DNA from: Burkholderiaceae bacterium
Lineage (GTDB): Bacteria > Pseudomonadota > Gammaproteobacteria > Burkholderiales > Burkholderiaceae_C
Assembly (NCBI GenBank): GCA_024235855.1
Contig: JACKLN010000005.1
Span: forward strand, 279,812-343,811
DNA length: 64,000 bases
Direction of reading: 5' to 3'
Shown: piece by piece, positions 7,741 to 16,185 of the stretch
Numbering within the stretch: position 1 is the first letter of the stretch
Layout of the letters: every line of letters begins with the position of its first letter
The notes under the pieces: model-generated
What the model saw: only the letters and a program-made list of their open reading frames with translations
Told to the model about the DNA's origin: nothing
Database searches by the model: none
Program-made: the position numbers and the translations under genes

Positions 7741-9897
7741 TCAGGCGGCCGCGTGCGCGGCGAAGGTGTCGATGCCGGCCGCCAGCAGCGCCGGCGACAG
7801 GCCGTGGGCCCAGGCCGCGGCCACGGCCGGCAGCAGCACGGCCACCGGCAGCGCGGGCGGCGCATGCAGGCGCAGCGGGCGCTCGGCCGCGCCTTCGCAC
7901 AGCCACAGCGTCTGGCCGTCGTGGCGCAGGGCGCGGCCGCCGGCGGCCCGGTGGGCCGCCAGCGGCGCGGCGTCGGTGGCGTAGAGCAGCACGTTGCCGT
8001 CGCAGAACTCGGCCAGCGCCGCCACGGCCGGGTCGTCGGCGTTGAGCACGCCGGCGCCGTCGGCCAGCACCACGTCCATCTGCGTGCGCAGCACGCGCGG
8101 CATCTGGTCGGGCTCGCGGATGTCGTGGCGCACCAGCGTTTCGGCGCCGCCCAGGTCCGTCACCACACCGATGCGGCAGCGGTCGTAGGCCAGGCCCTGG
8201 TCGAGGATGGTGGCGGCGCCGTTCTCGAACACGGCGCAGTCCACCTCGCGGCTGACCAGCAGGCGCTGGGCCACGGCACTGTCGGTGGCGTCCACGGCGT
8301 CGATGCAACGCCCGCCCAGGAACAGGCCGTCGCGGCAGGCCAGGCCCACGGCGTGGCCGGCCAGCTGAAGCAGCCAGGCGGTCAGCCGCGCGACGGCCGT
8401 GGTCTGCACGCTGCCGGCGATGCCGACCAGCGGGATGCGGCCGTCGGCGTGTTCCGCCTCCTTCGGGAACAGGTGCTCGACGATGGCGTGGCCCACGGCG
8501 CGCGGGTGGCCCACCGCCGGCTTCAGGTGCGCCAGCAGCCCGGGGCCGGCGTTGACCTCGACGATGGCACCGCCCTGTGCCGCCAGCGGGCGGCCGATGT
8601 CCTCGGCCACCAGGTCCACGCCGGCGATGTCCAGGCCCACGGTGCGCACGGCGAGCTGCACCACGCGGGCGACTTCGGGGTGGACCTCGTCGGTGCAGTC
8701 GATCGAGACGTTGCCGTTGCGCTGGATCAGCACGCGGCGACCGGCTTCCGGCACGGCGTCGGGCGTCAGGCCCTGGCGCGCCAGGTCGGCCAGGATCACG
8801 CCGTCGTCGGCCGGTTTCAGTCGCGCCAGCGGGTGATCCTCGGTCTCGCCGCGGCGCGGGTCGGTGTTGATCTGTGCATCGACCAGTGCCGTCACGCTGT
8901 GCGCGCCGTCCCCGGTGACCCAGGCGGTCTCGCCGCGCGCGGCCGCCACCACGCGGCCGGCCACCACCAGCAGGCGGTGCTCGTCACCGGGCACATGGCG
9001 TTCCACCAGCACCTCGCTGCCGTGGCGGTCCGCCACCACCCAGGCGGCCTCCACCTGCTCGCGCGTGCGCAGGTCCAGCGTCACGCCGCGGCCATGATTG
9101 CCGTCGGCCGGCTTCACGACCACCGGCACGCCGATGTCCTCGGCCGCGGCCCAGGCCTCGGCCGGCGTGGCGGCGGTCTGGCCCTCGGGCACCGGCACGC
9201 CCACCTCGGCCAGCAGGCGCTTGGTGAGGTCCTTGTCGCCGGCGATGCCTTCGGCGATGGCGCTGGTGCGGTCGGTCTCGGCCGTCCAGATGCGGTGCTG
9301 GCGGCGGCCGTGGCCCAGCTGCACCAGGTTGCCGTCGTTCAGGCGGATGTGCGGGATGCCGCGCTCGGTGGCACAGGCCACGATGTGGGCGGTGCTGGGG
9401 CCCAGGTAGGCGTCGTCGATGGCGTCGCGCACGGTCTTCACCGCCGCGGCCACGTCCACCGGCCGCTGGTCGTTGACCAGCTTCATCAGCAGCTTGTGGC
9501 CCTGGGTGAGCGCGGCGCGCGCGACCACCTCGTCGCGGGCGCGGAAGACCATGCGGTAGACGCCGCGTTGCGAGGTGCTGCGGGTCTGCCCGAATCCGGT
9601 GGGCATGCCGGCCAGGTTGAGCAGCTCGATCACCACGTGCTCCAGCACATGGCCCAGCCAGGTGCCCTCGCGCAGCCGCAGGCCGAAGCCGCCGGCCTCG
9701 CCGACGCCGCAGTGGTGCTCGGCCAGCGCCGGCAGCGCGGCCGTCAGGCGGTCGACGAAGCCGGGCAGCTTGTCGGAGGGCCAGTCTTCCAGCGCGCCCA
9801 GGTCCAGCCACACCTCGAGTGCGGACCGGTAGGTCCACAGGTTGGGGCCGCGCAGGAAGGTCACCCGCAGCAGGCGGATGTCGTCGAAGACGGTCAT
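7741..9897 (-). CDS. Second, degenerate cyanophycin synthetase (CphA2-like)
   Basis: 718 residues, clearly homologous to the downstream cphA along its length but about 140 residues shorter. The ATP-grasp half is intact (VVVKPADGNHGRGV at about 260-273, IVEVNAGPGLLAHLKP at about 445-460). The Mur-type P-loop is lost: the position equivalent to GTNGKTT reads GSVQTTA (495-501), without the lysine. The C-terminal ligase domain is absent, and the protein ends just after the AAWAHGLSPALLAAGIDTF helix. Cyanobacterial CphA2, which re-polymerises beta-Asp-Arg dipeptides with a single ATP site, has a similar reduced layout. Whether this protein does the same is inference. Start ATG 9897 follows MTVFDDIRLLRVTFLRGPN homology to the cphA N-terminus. 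Confidence 0.85.
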   Translation of the reverse strand: MTVFDDIRLLRVTFLRGPNLWTYRSALEVWLDLGALEDWPSDKLPGFVDRLTAALPALAEHHCGVGEAGGFGLRLREGTWLGHVLEHVVIELLNLAGMPTGFGQTRSTSQRGVYRMVFRARDEVVARAALTQGHKLLMKLVNDQRPVDVAAAVKTVRDAIDDAYLGPSTAHIVACATERGIPHIRLNDGNLVQLGHGRRQHRIWTAETDRTSAIAEGIAGDKDLTKRLLAEVGVPVPEGQTAATPAEAWAAAEDIGVPVVVKPADGNHGRGVTLDLRTREQVEAAWVVADRHGSEVLVERHVPGDEHRLLVVAGRVVAAARGETAWVTGDGAHSVTALVDAQINTDPRRGETEDHPLARLKPADDGVILADLARQGLTPDAVPEAGRRVLIQRNGNVSIDCTDEVHPEVARVVQLAVRTVGLDIAGVDLVAEDIGRPLAAQGGAIVEVNAGPGLLAHLKPAVGHPRAVGHAIVEHLFPKEAEHADGRIPLVGIAGSVQTTAVARLTAWLLQLAGHAVGLACRDGLFLGGRCIDAVDATDSAVAQRLLVSREVDCAVFENGAATILDQGLAYDRCRIGVVTDLGGAETLVRHDIREPDQMPRVLRTQMDVVLADGAGVLNADDPAVAALAEFCDGNVLLYATDAAPLAAHRAAGGRALRHDGQTLWLCEGAAERPLRLHAPPALPVAVLLPAVAAAWAHGLSPALLAAGIDTFAAHAAA

Positions 9898-10000
9898 CGG
9901 GTTCAGCGGTCTGACGCCGCAGTTCGGGGACGGAAGCAGGCGAGATTCTGCGCCTTTGCCAGGGTTGCCGCACGACACCCACAGTGCCGGAAGCGCCGCC

Positions 10001-10030
10001 GTCAACGCCGCCGCCGCCGCCGCCGTTGAC
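10001..10030. repeat. (GCC)6 tract framed by GTCAAC/GTTGAC inverted repeat
   Basis: In the 187-bp divergent region between the second cphA (start 9897) and the ABC transporter (start 10085), six perfect GCC triplets (10007-10024) are flanked by GTCAAC (10001-10006) and its exact reverse complement GTTGAC (10025-10030). The flanks could pair across an 18-nt loop. The region must hold promoters for both operons, but I could not find confident -10/-35 boxes. Confidence 0.5.
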
Positions 10031-10084
10031 AGCCCGCGCACGGCCGCGGCTTGCGTCACAATCCGCCGCCCACCGCCCTGCCCC

Positions 10085-12253
10085 ATGACCGCCAACGTGC
10101 CCGCCGAACCCGCCCTCGATGCCGGCGAGACCCTGCGTGCGCGGCTGGCACTGGACCTCTCGCCCGACGGACGCTTTGCCGCCGGCGAACTCTGCCTGAC
10201 CGACCGCCGGTTGCTCGCCCGGGAATCCGGCACCGCCGATTGGCAGGCCTGGCCGCTGCACCCGGGCCTGACCCTGCAGCACACCGACAGCGGCGGGCTG
10301 GCGCAGCTGTCGCTGCACGACGCCCACGGCCGGCTGGCGCTGTGGCGCTTCACGCTCGCGGCCAACCCGCCCGCGCTGGCGTTGCTGCAGGCCTTCGAAC
10401 GGGCACAGCGCCGCCTGGCGTCGCCGACCGACGCCGACGAGGACGAACCGGCCGCCGCCGAAGACGACTTCGCCGCCGAACCGCCGGAGCGCCCCTCCAC
10501 CTGGGTGCTGCTGCGCCTGTGGCGCTTCGCCAAGCCGTACCAGGGCCAGCTGGCCGCCGGCTTCGCGCTCACGCTGGGCGCCACCGGCGCGGCACTGGTG
10601 CCGCCCTACCTGACCATCCCGCTGATGGACGACGTGCTGATCCCGTTCCAGAACGGGCAGGCCATCGACCCGATGCTGGTGGCGCTGCTGCTGGGCGGTC
10701 TGCTGCTGTCGGCGCTGGCGGCCTGGGGCCTGGGCTGGGCCAAGACCTGGTTGCTGGCGTTGGTGAGCGAGCGCATCAGCGCCGACCTGCGCACCGCCAC
10801 CTTCGAGCACCTGCTGCACCTGAGCCTGGACTACTTCGGCGCCAAGCGCACCGGCGACCTGATCTCGCGCATCGGCAGCGAGACCGACCGCATCAGCGTC
10901 TACCTGTCGCTGCACGCGCTGGACTTCGCCACCGACGTGCTGATGATCGGCATGACCGCGGCCATCCTGTTCAGCATCGACCCGGCGCTGGCCCTGGTGA
11001 CGCTGCTGCCGCTGCCCTTCATCGCGTGGCTGATCCACCTGGTGCGCGACCGCCTGCGCACCGGCTTCGAGAAGATCGACCGCGTCTGGGGCGAGGTGAC
11101 CAGCGTGCTGGCCGACACCATCCCCGGCATCCGCGTGGTCAAGGCCTTCGCGCAGGAGAAGCGCGAGGCGCAGCGCTTCCGCGAGGCCAACGCGCACAAC
11201 CTGGCCATCAACGACCGGCTGAACAAGACCTGGAGCCTGTTCTCGCCCACCGTGGCGCTGATGACGGAGATCGGCCTGCTGGTGGTCTGGGGCTTCGGCA
11301 TCTGGCTGGTCAGCCGCGGGCAGGTGACGGTGGGCGTGCTCACGGCCTTCATCGCCTACATCGGCCGCTTCTACGGCCGGCTGGATTCGATGAGCCGCAT
11401 CGTCTCGGTGACGCAGAAGGCCGCCGCCGGCGCCAAGCGCATCTTCGACATCCTGGACCACCACAGCAACGTGCCGGAACCGGCGCAGCCGGTGCCCGTG
11501 GGGGCTCTGAAAGGCGAGATCACGCTGCAGGGCGTGGGCTTCCGCTACGGTCCGCGTGCGGTCATCCGGAACATGGACCTCGTCATCCGCCCCGGCGAGA
11601 TGATCGGCCTGGTGGGCCACAGCGGATCGGGCAAGAGCACGCTGGTCAACCTGATCTGCCGCTTCTACGACGTGACCGAAGGTCGCATCACCGCCGACGG
11701 CACCGACCTGCGCCGCTTCGCGCTGGCCGACTGGCGGCGTCACATCGGCGTGGTGCTGCAGGAGCCGTTCCTGTTCTTCGGCACCATCGCCGAGAACATC
11801 GCCTACGGCAAGCCCGGCGCCACGCGCGCGCAGATCGTGGCCGCGGCCCGTGCGGCGCATGCGCACGAGTTCATCCTGCGCCTGCCGCACGGCTACGACA
11901 GCCTGGTCGGCGAGCGCGGCCAGGGCCTGAGCGGCGGCGAGCGCCAGCGCATCAGCATCGCGCGCGCGCTGCTGATCGACCCGCGCATCCTGATCCTGGA
12001 CGAAGCCACCTCGTCGGTGGACACCGAGACCGAGGGCGAGATCCAGAAGGCGCTGGACAACCTGGTGCAGGGCCGCACCACCATCGCCGTGGCGCACCGG
12101 CTGTCCACGCTCAAGCGGGCCGACCGGCTGGTGGTGATGGACCGCGGCCGCATCGTCGAGACCGGCACGCACGACGAGCTGCTGGCGCGCCAAGGTGCCT
12201 ACTGGCGGCTGCACGAGGCGCAGCAGCAGCGCCATGCGGGGCTCGAGGAATGA
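10085..12253 (+). CDS. ABC exporter (fused permease-ATPase) of the cyanophycin-associated type
   Basis: 722 residues. An N-terminal soluble region (1-145, ending in an acidic Asp/Glu-rich linker) precedes a six-helix type I exporter domain (about 155-455) and an ATPase domain (about 480-715). Walker A is GHSGSGKST, the signature LSGGE follows GERGQG, Walker B is ILILDEATSS, and the H-loop is VAHRLS. All catalytic residues are present. It overlaps DUF1854 by ATGA. This exporter plus DUF1854 pair recurs beside cphA genes in proteobacteria (recalled knowledge, not checked). The transported molecule is not known; export of arginine- or aspartate-containing peptides is only a guess. Start ATG 10085 gives the conserved soluble N-domain. 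Confidence 0.85.
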   Translation: MTANVPAEPALDAGETLRARLALDLSPDGRFAAGELCLTDRRLLARESGTADWQAWPLHPGLTLQHTDSGGLAQLSLHDAHGRLALWRFTLAANPPALALLQAFERAQRRLASPTDADEDEPAAAEDDFAAEPPERPSTWVLLRLWRFAKPYQGQLAAGFALTLGATGAALVPPYLTIPLMDDVLIPFQNGQAIDPMLVALLLGGLLLSALAAWGLGWAKTWLLALVSERISADLRTATFEHLLHLSLDYFGAKRTGDLISRIGSETDRISVYLSLHALDFATDVLMIGMTAAILFSIDPALALVTLLPLPFIAWLIHLVRDRLRTGFEKIDRVWGEVTSVLADTIPGIRVVKAFAQEKREAQRFREANAHNLAINDRLNKTWSLFSPTVALMTEIGLLVVWGFGIWLVSRGQVTVGVLTAFIAYIGRFYGRLDSMSRIVSVTQKAAAGAKRIFDILDHHSNVPEPAQPVPVGALKGEITLQGVGFRYGPRAVIRNMDLVIRPGEMIGLVGHSGSGKSTLVNLICRFYDVTEGRITADGTDLRRFALADWRRHIGVVLQEPFLFFGTIAENIAYGKPGATRAQIVAAARAAHAHEFILRLPHGYDSLVGERGQGLSGGERQRISIARALLIDPRILILDEATSSVDTETEGEIQKALDNLVQGRTTIAVAHRLSTLKRADRLVVMDRGRIVETGTHDELLARQGAYWRLHEAQQQRHAGLEE

Positions 12254-12720
12254 GCAGCACCATGCCAATGCTCGAACGCGACGCCCACGGGCGCCTGGTG
12301 CTGACGCGGGCCGACGGCACGCGCCACGACGACGTGCACCCGGTGCGCGCCTTCCCGCTGTCGGACGCCGACGGCGCGCTGTCGCTGGTGGGGCCGGACG
12401 GCCACGAACGGCTGTGGGTCGACGACCCGGCCGCACTGCCCGAACCGATGCGGCAGCTGATCGACGAGGAACTCGCGGCCCGGACCTTCGTGCCCCGGAT
12501 CCAGGCGCTGGTGGCCGTGTCCACCTTCAACACGCCCAGCGACTGGACCGTGGACACCGACCGCGGCCGCCACACCCTGGTGCTCAATGCCGAGGAGGAC
12601 ATCCGCCGCCTGCCCGACGGCCGGCTGCTGGTAACCGACCGCCATGGCATCGCCTTCGTGATCACCCGCCCGGCCGAACTGGACCGGCGCTCGCGGCGGC
12701 TGCTGGAGCGGTTCCTGTAA
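12250..12720 (+). CDS. DUF1854 family protein, cyanophycin-associated
   Basis: 156-residue soluble protein of the DUF1854 family, recognisable by an HPVRAFPLS segment (about residues 30-38), a central STFNTPSDWTVDTDRG motif (about 90-105) and LPDGRLLVTDRHGI (about 121-134). Its ATG overlaps the stop of the ABC exporter (ATGA), so the two are translationally coupled. Biochemical function is unknown; it may be a regulatory or assembly partner of the exporter. It has no signal peptide or membrane segment. Confidence 0.8.
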   Translation: MSSTMPMLERDAHGRLVLTRADGTRHDDVHPVRAFPLSDADGALSLVGPDGHERLWVDDPAALPEPMRQLIDEELAARTFVPRIQALVAVSTFNTPSDWTVDTDRGRHTLVLNAEEDIRRLPDGRLLVTDRHGIAFVITRPAELDRRSRRLLERFL

Positions 12721-12749
12721 GTCTGGCCGGGACGACACGACCTCTGTCC

Positions 12750-13430
12750 ATGGCGGCGGATCCCTGGCTGTCGGTCATCGTGCCCATGCTCGACGAGGCG
12801 GCCGGCATCCAGGCCTTCCTCGACGCGCTGGCGCCGCTGCGGCGCAGCGGCGTGGAACTCGTGCTCGTCGACGGCGGCAGCCGTGACGGCACCCTGGCGC
12901 GCTGTGCCGGCCGCGCCGATCGGGTGCTGGCCGGCCCCCGCGGCCGCGCGCGGCAGATGAACCATGGCGCCGCACACGCCCGCGGCGCCGCGCTGCTGTT
13001 CCTGCACGCCGACACGCGGTTGCCGCCCCGTGCGCTGGCGGCGGTGCAACAGGCCCTGGCGCGGCGGGCCTGGGGCCGCTTCGACGTGCGCATCGAAGGC
13101 CGCAGCGCGATGCTGCCGGTGGTTGCCGCCCTGATGAACCTGCGCTCGCGCCTGAGCGGCATCGCCACCGGCGACCAGGCGATCTTCGTACGGCGCGAAG
13201 CCTTCGACGCCGTCGGCGGCTTCCCCGACCAGCCGCTGATGGAGGACATCGAACTCTCGCGCCGACTGCGCGCCCTCGGCCGCCCGGCCTGCCTGCGCGC
13301 GCACGTGGCAACCTCCGGACGGCGCTGGGACGAGCGCGGCGCCTGGCGCACGATCGTCCTGATGTGGCGGCTGCGCTGGCGCTACTGGCGCGGCGCCGCG
13401 CCCGACGCGCTGGCGCGCGAATACCGATGA
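12750..13430 (+). CDS. GT2-fold glycosyltransferase (TIGR04283-like)
   Basis: 226 residues. Family 2 glycosyltransferase fold with SVIVPMLDEAAGI (9-21), DGGSRDGT (41-48) and the HADTRLP donor/metal motif (about 87-93), followed by GDQAIFVRR and a MEDIELSRRL acceptor motif (about 166-175). This pattern matches the TIGR04283 group, named for clusters with radical-SAM or arsenosugar genes. No such genes are next to it here. It ends in an ATGA overlap with the next gene, and the two form a pair that usually occurs together. Sugar donor and acceptor are unknown. Confidence 0.8.
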   Translation: MAADPWLSVIVPMLDEAAGIQAFLDALAPLRRSGVELVLVDGGSRDGTLARCAGRADRVLAGPRGRARQMNHGAAHARGAALLFLHADTRLPPRALAAVQQALARRAWGRFDVRIEGRSAMLPVVAALMNLRSRLSGIATGDQAIFVRREAFDAVGGFPDQPLMEDIELSRRLRALGRPACLRAHVATSGRRWDERGAWRTIVLMWRLRWRYWRGAAPDALAREYR

Positions 13431-14068
13431 GGCACTGCGCCGTGGTGGTGATGGCCAAGGCCCCGGTGCCGGGGCAGGCGAAGACGCGTCTTATCCCGGC
13501 CCTGGGGGCCGACGGCGCGGCCCACGTGGCCGCCGCCGGGCTCGACGCGATGCTGGCCGCGGCACGGGCCGCGGGCATCGGGCCGGTGGTGCTGGCCGCC
13601 GCGCCCCACGCCCGCCACCCGGCGCTGCAGCGCTGGGCCCGGCAGGTCGACACCATGGACCAACCCGAGGCCGACCTGGGGGCGCGCATGGCCGCGGCCA
13701 TGGCGCACGGCCTGGCCCGGGCCGATGCGGCACTGGTGACGGGCACCGACGCGCCAGCGCTGGACGCCACCTGGCTGCAGCAGGCCGCGGCGGCGCTGCA
13801 CGAGGCGCCGGTGGTGATGGTGCCCAGTGTCGACGGCGGCTACGTGGCCATCGGCACCCGGCGCGACGCCTGTGCGCGACAACCGGCGCTGCACCGTGCG
13901 CTGTTCGATCCCCTGCCCTGGAGCACACCCACGGTGCTGACGGCCACGCTGTCCCGACTGGCCACCTGCGGCGTGACACCCGTGCTGCTGCCCGCGGTGC
14001 ACGACATCGACACCCCAGACGACCTGCCCTGGCTGCCAGCGTCATGGCGGCCACGCCCCGACGCATGA
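13427..14068 (+). CDS. Nucleotidyl/glycosyltransferase-like protein (TIGR04282 / DUF2064)
   Basis: 213 residues beginning at ATG 13427, which overlaps the preceding stop. It has the nucleotide-diphospho-sugar transferase fold: N-terminal VVVMAKAPVPGQAKTRL (4-20), GTDAPALD (about 105-112) and VPSVDGGYVAIG (about 127-138). The GTD and DGGY motifs are the family's metal and nucleotide site. It normally pairs with the TIGR04283 protein encoded just upstream. The stop overlaps the next start (ATGA), so the three genes are one coupled unit downstream of the cyanophycin-associated exporter. Function in the cell is unproven. Confidence 0.8.
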   Translation: MRHCAVVVMAKAPVPGQAKTRLIPALGADGAAHVAAAGLDAMLAAARAAGIGPVVLAAAPHARHPALQRWARQVDTMDQPEADLGARMAAAMAHGLARADAALVTGTDAPALDATWLQQAAAALHEAPVVMVPSVDGGYVAIGTRRDACARQPALHRALFDPLPWSTPTVLTATLSRLATCGVTPVLLPAVHDIDTPDDLPWLPASWRPRPDA

Positions 14069-15117
14069 ACGACCCGCTGATCGACGCGCTGCACCTCGCC
14101 CTGCCGGCCGCCGGCATCGACACCGCCGGCCTGGTGCTGCAGCGCCTGCCCGACACCGGCCTGGCCCACGACCACGTGCGCCTGGTGGGCCGCGGCCTGC
14201 TGGCCCGCGTGCCCAAGCAAAGCCAGATGGGCCTGAGCGCTGAGCACAACCTCGCCTACCAGGCGGCCTGCTTCACGCGCGCCGCCGCCAGCGGCCACAT
14301 GCCGGTGCTGCACGGCGTCCTCCCGCCGCAGCCGGGCCACCCCGCGCTGGCCCGCGGGGCGCTGCTGGTGCAGGAGATCGTCGGCCGCCCGCTGCCGCTG
14401 CCCGACGGCCTGCCGGCGCTCGTGGACGCCCTGGCTGCCCTGCACCGGCTGCCGCTGCCGCCAGCCGAGGCCCGCGCCCCCCTTCAGGACCCGGCCGACC
14501 CACTGGCGGCGCTGGCCATGGAGATCGAGGCCCAGGCGGCACACCTGCCCGCGGCCGCGCTGGCGCCGGCGTCACGCCGGGGCATCGACGGCGCGCTGGC
14601 CGACTGGCGGCGCACGCTGGCCGCGCCGGCGCGGCCGCCCAAACGCCTGATCAGCTTCGACGCCCACCCAGGCAACTTCCTGCTGCAGCCCGACGGCCGC
14701 GCCGTGCTGGTGGACCTGGAGAAGGCCCGCTACGGCCCGCCGCCGCTGGACCTGGCGCACGCCACGCTCTACACCTCCACCACCTGGGACGTCGCCACCC
14801 GTGCCGACCTGCCGCTGGCCGCGGTGCGGGACGCGCAGATGCGCTGGCTGCAGGCCGTCGGCGAGCACGACCTGTGGCACCCCTGGTTGCTGCCGTTGCG
14901 CAACGCGATGTGGCTGTGGGCGGTGACCTGGTGCGCCAAGTGGCGCGTGCAGTCCGCGGCGGCACGGTCAGCGGGTGCCGACGGCGAGGACTGGTCCGCC
15001 GAGCGCAGCGACCCGGCGCTGGTGGCCCATGTGCGCGGCCGCGTGGACCACTACCTGTCGCCCGCCGGCGTGGCGCGCGTGCTCGACGAACTGGCGGCGC
15101 TGCGCGCGAACGGCTGA
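14065..15117 (+). CDS. Aminoglycoside phosphotransferase-like small-molecule kinase
   Basis: 350 residues. APH/choline-kinase fold with the catalytic loop SFDAHPGNFLL (about 194-204; Asp, His and Asn present) and the metal-binding VLVDLEKARYG (about 212-222). The N-lobe has VPKQSQMGLSAEHN. Start ATG 14065 overlaps the previous stop (ATGA). It is the last gene of the five-gene unit starting with the ABC exporter, and its stop lies 5 bp from a convergent nucleoside hydrolase. It probably phosphorylates a sugar or amino alcohol linked to the two transferases. There is no specific sign of antibiotic resistance. Confidence 0.75.
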   Translation: MNDPLIDALHLALPAAGIDTAGLVLQRLPDTGLAHDHVRLVGRGLLARVPKQSQMGLSAEHNLAYQAACFTRAAASGHMPVLHGVLPPQPGHPALARGALLVQEIVGRPLPLPDGLPALVDALAALHRLPLPPAEARAPLQDPADPLAALAMEIEAQAAHLPAAALAPASRRGIDGALADWRRTLAAPARPPKRLISFDAHPGNFLLQPDGRAVLVDLEKARYGPPPLDLAHATLYTSTTWDVATRADLPLAAVRDAQMRWLQAVGEHDLWHPWLLPLRNAMWLWAVTWCAKWRVQSAAARSAGADGEDWSAERSDPALVAHVRGRVDHYLSPAGVARVLDELAALRANG

Positions 15118-15122
15118 CCGGC

Positions 15123-16178
15123 TCAGCGTGGCAACGCGTCCAGCCGCGTGAACAGGTCGCCGAAGACCGCGTCGCGGTCCACCGCCCAGGCCTCGCGCAT
15201 CCAGGGGCGGTGGGCATCGCCGGGCTGCCAGCGCAGGTCGTCGCCCAGGCCGGGCGTGCGCACCAGGTCGGTCGGCACCCAGGCTGGATCCAGCAGCCAG
15301 GCCACGCAGATCAGGTCCCAGATCACCCAGCTGTAGGCCGGGCGGTCGTGCACGCTGGTGGTGCCGGTCAGCGGCCACAGCGGGTTGTGCGTGTACAGCG
15401 CGTGCAGCGCGTCGCCGAGGCCGCCGGCACCGCCGCGCCCGGGCAGGGCGCGTTCGGCCTCGGCCGCCGGCAGCCGCAGTTGCGCACCGACATGGAAGCC
15501 CGGCAGGTAGACCAGCGGCACCCCACTGTCCAGCAGCACGCGCGTGGCCGGCAGGTCCTGCTCCAGGTTGAAGGCCCGGTTGGGCTGCGGCGCGTGCGAC
15601 GGGAACCCCGCCGTCCACACCACCACCAGGCGGCGCACCAGGTCCGGCGCCAGCAGCAGCGCTGCCGCGATGTTGGTGGGGCAGCCCAGCACCAGCACGA
15701 ACAGCGGCGTGTCGTCGTCCGCGGCCTCGGCCAGCGCGATCAGGCGGTCGACGGCGGCCGTGCGCTCCGGTCGCCCCGCGTCCAGGTAGCGGGTGGCGCC
15801 GGCACAGGCCAGGCGGTCGAGTGCCGCATCGTCCAGCCCGGCCAGCGCGCCGATGCGCCGGATCTCGCCCAGGCTGCGCCACATGCCGTCGCCCGGCGGC
15901 GCGAAGGCCGGCTGCGCCGCAGCCGTGGCGTCGTCCCAGCCGCGCGCGGCCTGCAGCGCCGCGCGCCGGTGGGCGAAGGAGAATGGTGCGGCCAGCAGCG
16001 CCTGCACGTCCAGCCGGTCACGCGCCAGCAGCGCCCAGGCCAGCGCGAACTGATCGTCGATCTCGTTGGCGGCGTCGGTGTCGATCACCACCGGCAGCCG
16101 CCGGGACCGGTCGGTCCACGGGGTCAGCCGGGCCAGCCGGAATTCGTCGGGCAGGCTCGGGAACCGCATCGGCGACAC
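15123..16178 (-). CDS. Nucleoside hydrolase family protein
   Basis: 351 residues from a GTG start (ATG 16169 is an alternative three codons in). The calcium-binding signature IDTDAANEIDDQ (about 32-43) is diagnostic of inosine-uridine-preferring nucleoside hydrolases, which cleave ribonucleosides to base and ribose. LVLGCPTNIAAAL (about 161-173) and a late Asp in the SWVIWDLICVAW region (about 283-294) complete the metal site. The protein is longer than classical members and has many substitutions, so the substrate may be another N-glycoside. It lies 7 bp after the GntR stop, consistent with one transcript running from the dehydratase through GntR to this gene. Confidence 0.85.
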   Translation of the reverse strand: MSPMRFPSLPDEFRLARLTPWTDRSRRLPVVIDTDAANEIDDQFALAWALLARDRLDVQALLAAPFSFAHRRAALQAARGWDDATAAAQPAFAPPGDGMWRSLGEIRRIGALAGLDDAALDRLACAGATRYLDAGRPERTAAVDRLIALAEAADDDTPLFVLVLGCPTNIAAALLLAPDLVRRLVVVWTAGFPSHAPQPNRAFNLEQDLPATRVLLDSGVPLVYLPGFHVGAQLRLPAAEAERALPGRGGAGGLGDALHALYTHNPLWPLTGTTSVHDRPAYSWVIWDLICVAWLLDPAWVPTDLVRTPGLGDDLRWQPGDAHRPWMREAWAVDRDAVFGDLFTRLDALPR

Positions 16179-16185
16179 GTCGCCG

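Noticed and set aside
4962..8045. Very long plus-strand open frame (1027 codons) across the cphA region
   Set aside because: It runs antisense to cphA and is a high-GC shadow: the translation is rich in His, Gln, Gly and Arg with no domain, whereas the minus strand encodes a clear CphA.
10001..10030. Rho-independent terminator
   Set aside because: The hexamer arms are too short for an 18-nt loop and no T-run follows.
10051..12720. 889-codon frame overlapping the ABC exporter whose end matches DUF1854
   Set aside because: Only its last part (12250-12720) is real, as DUF1854; the rest is an out-of-frame read of the ABC gene with Arg/Pro/Gly-rich composition.
14065..15117. Aminoglycoside resistance gene
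   Set aside because: Only the general kinase fold is seen, in an operon with transferases and an exporter tied to cyanophycin; nothing points to an antibiotic.
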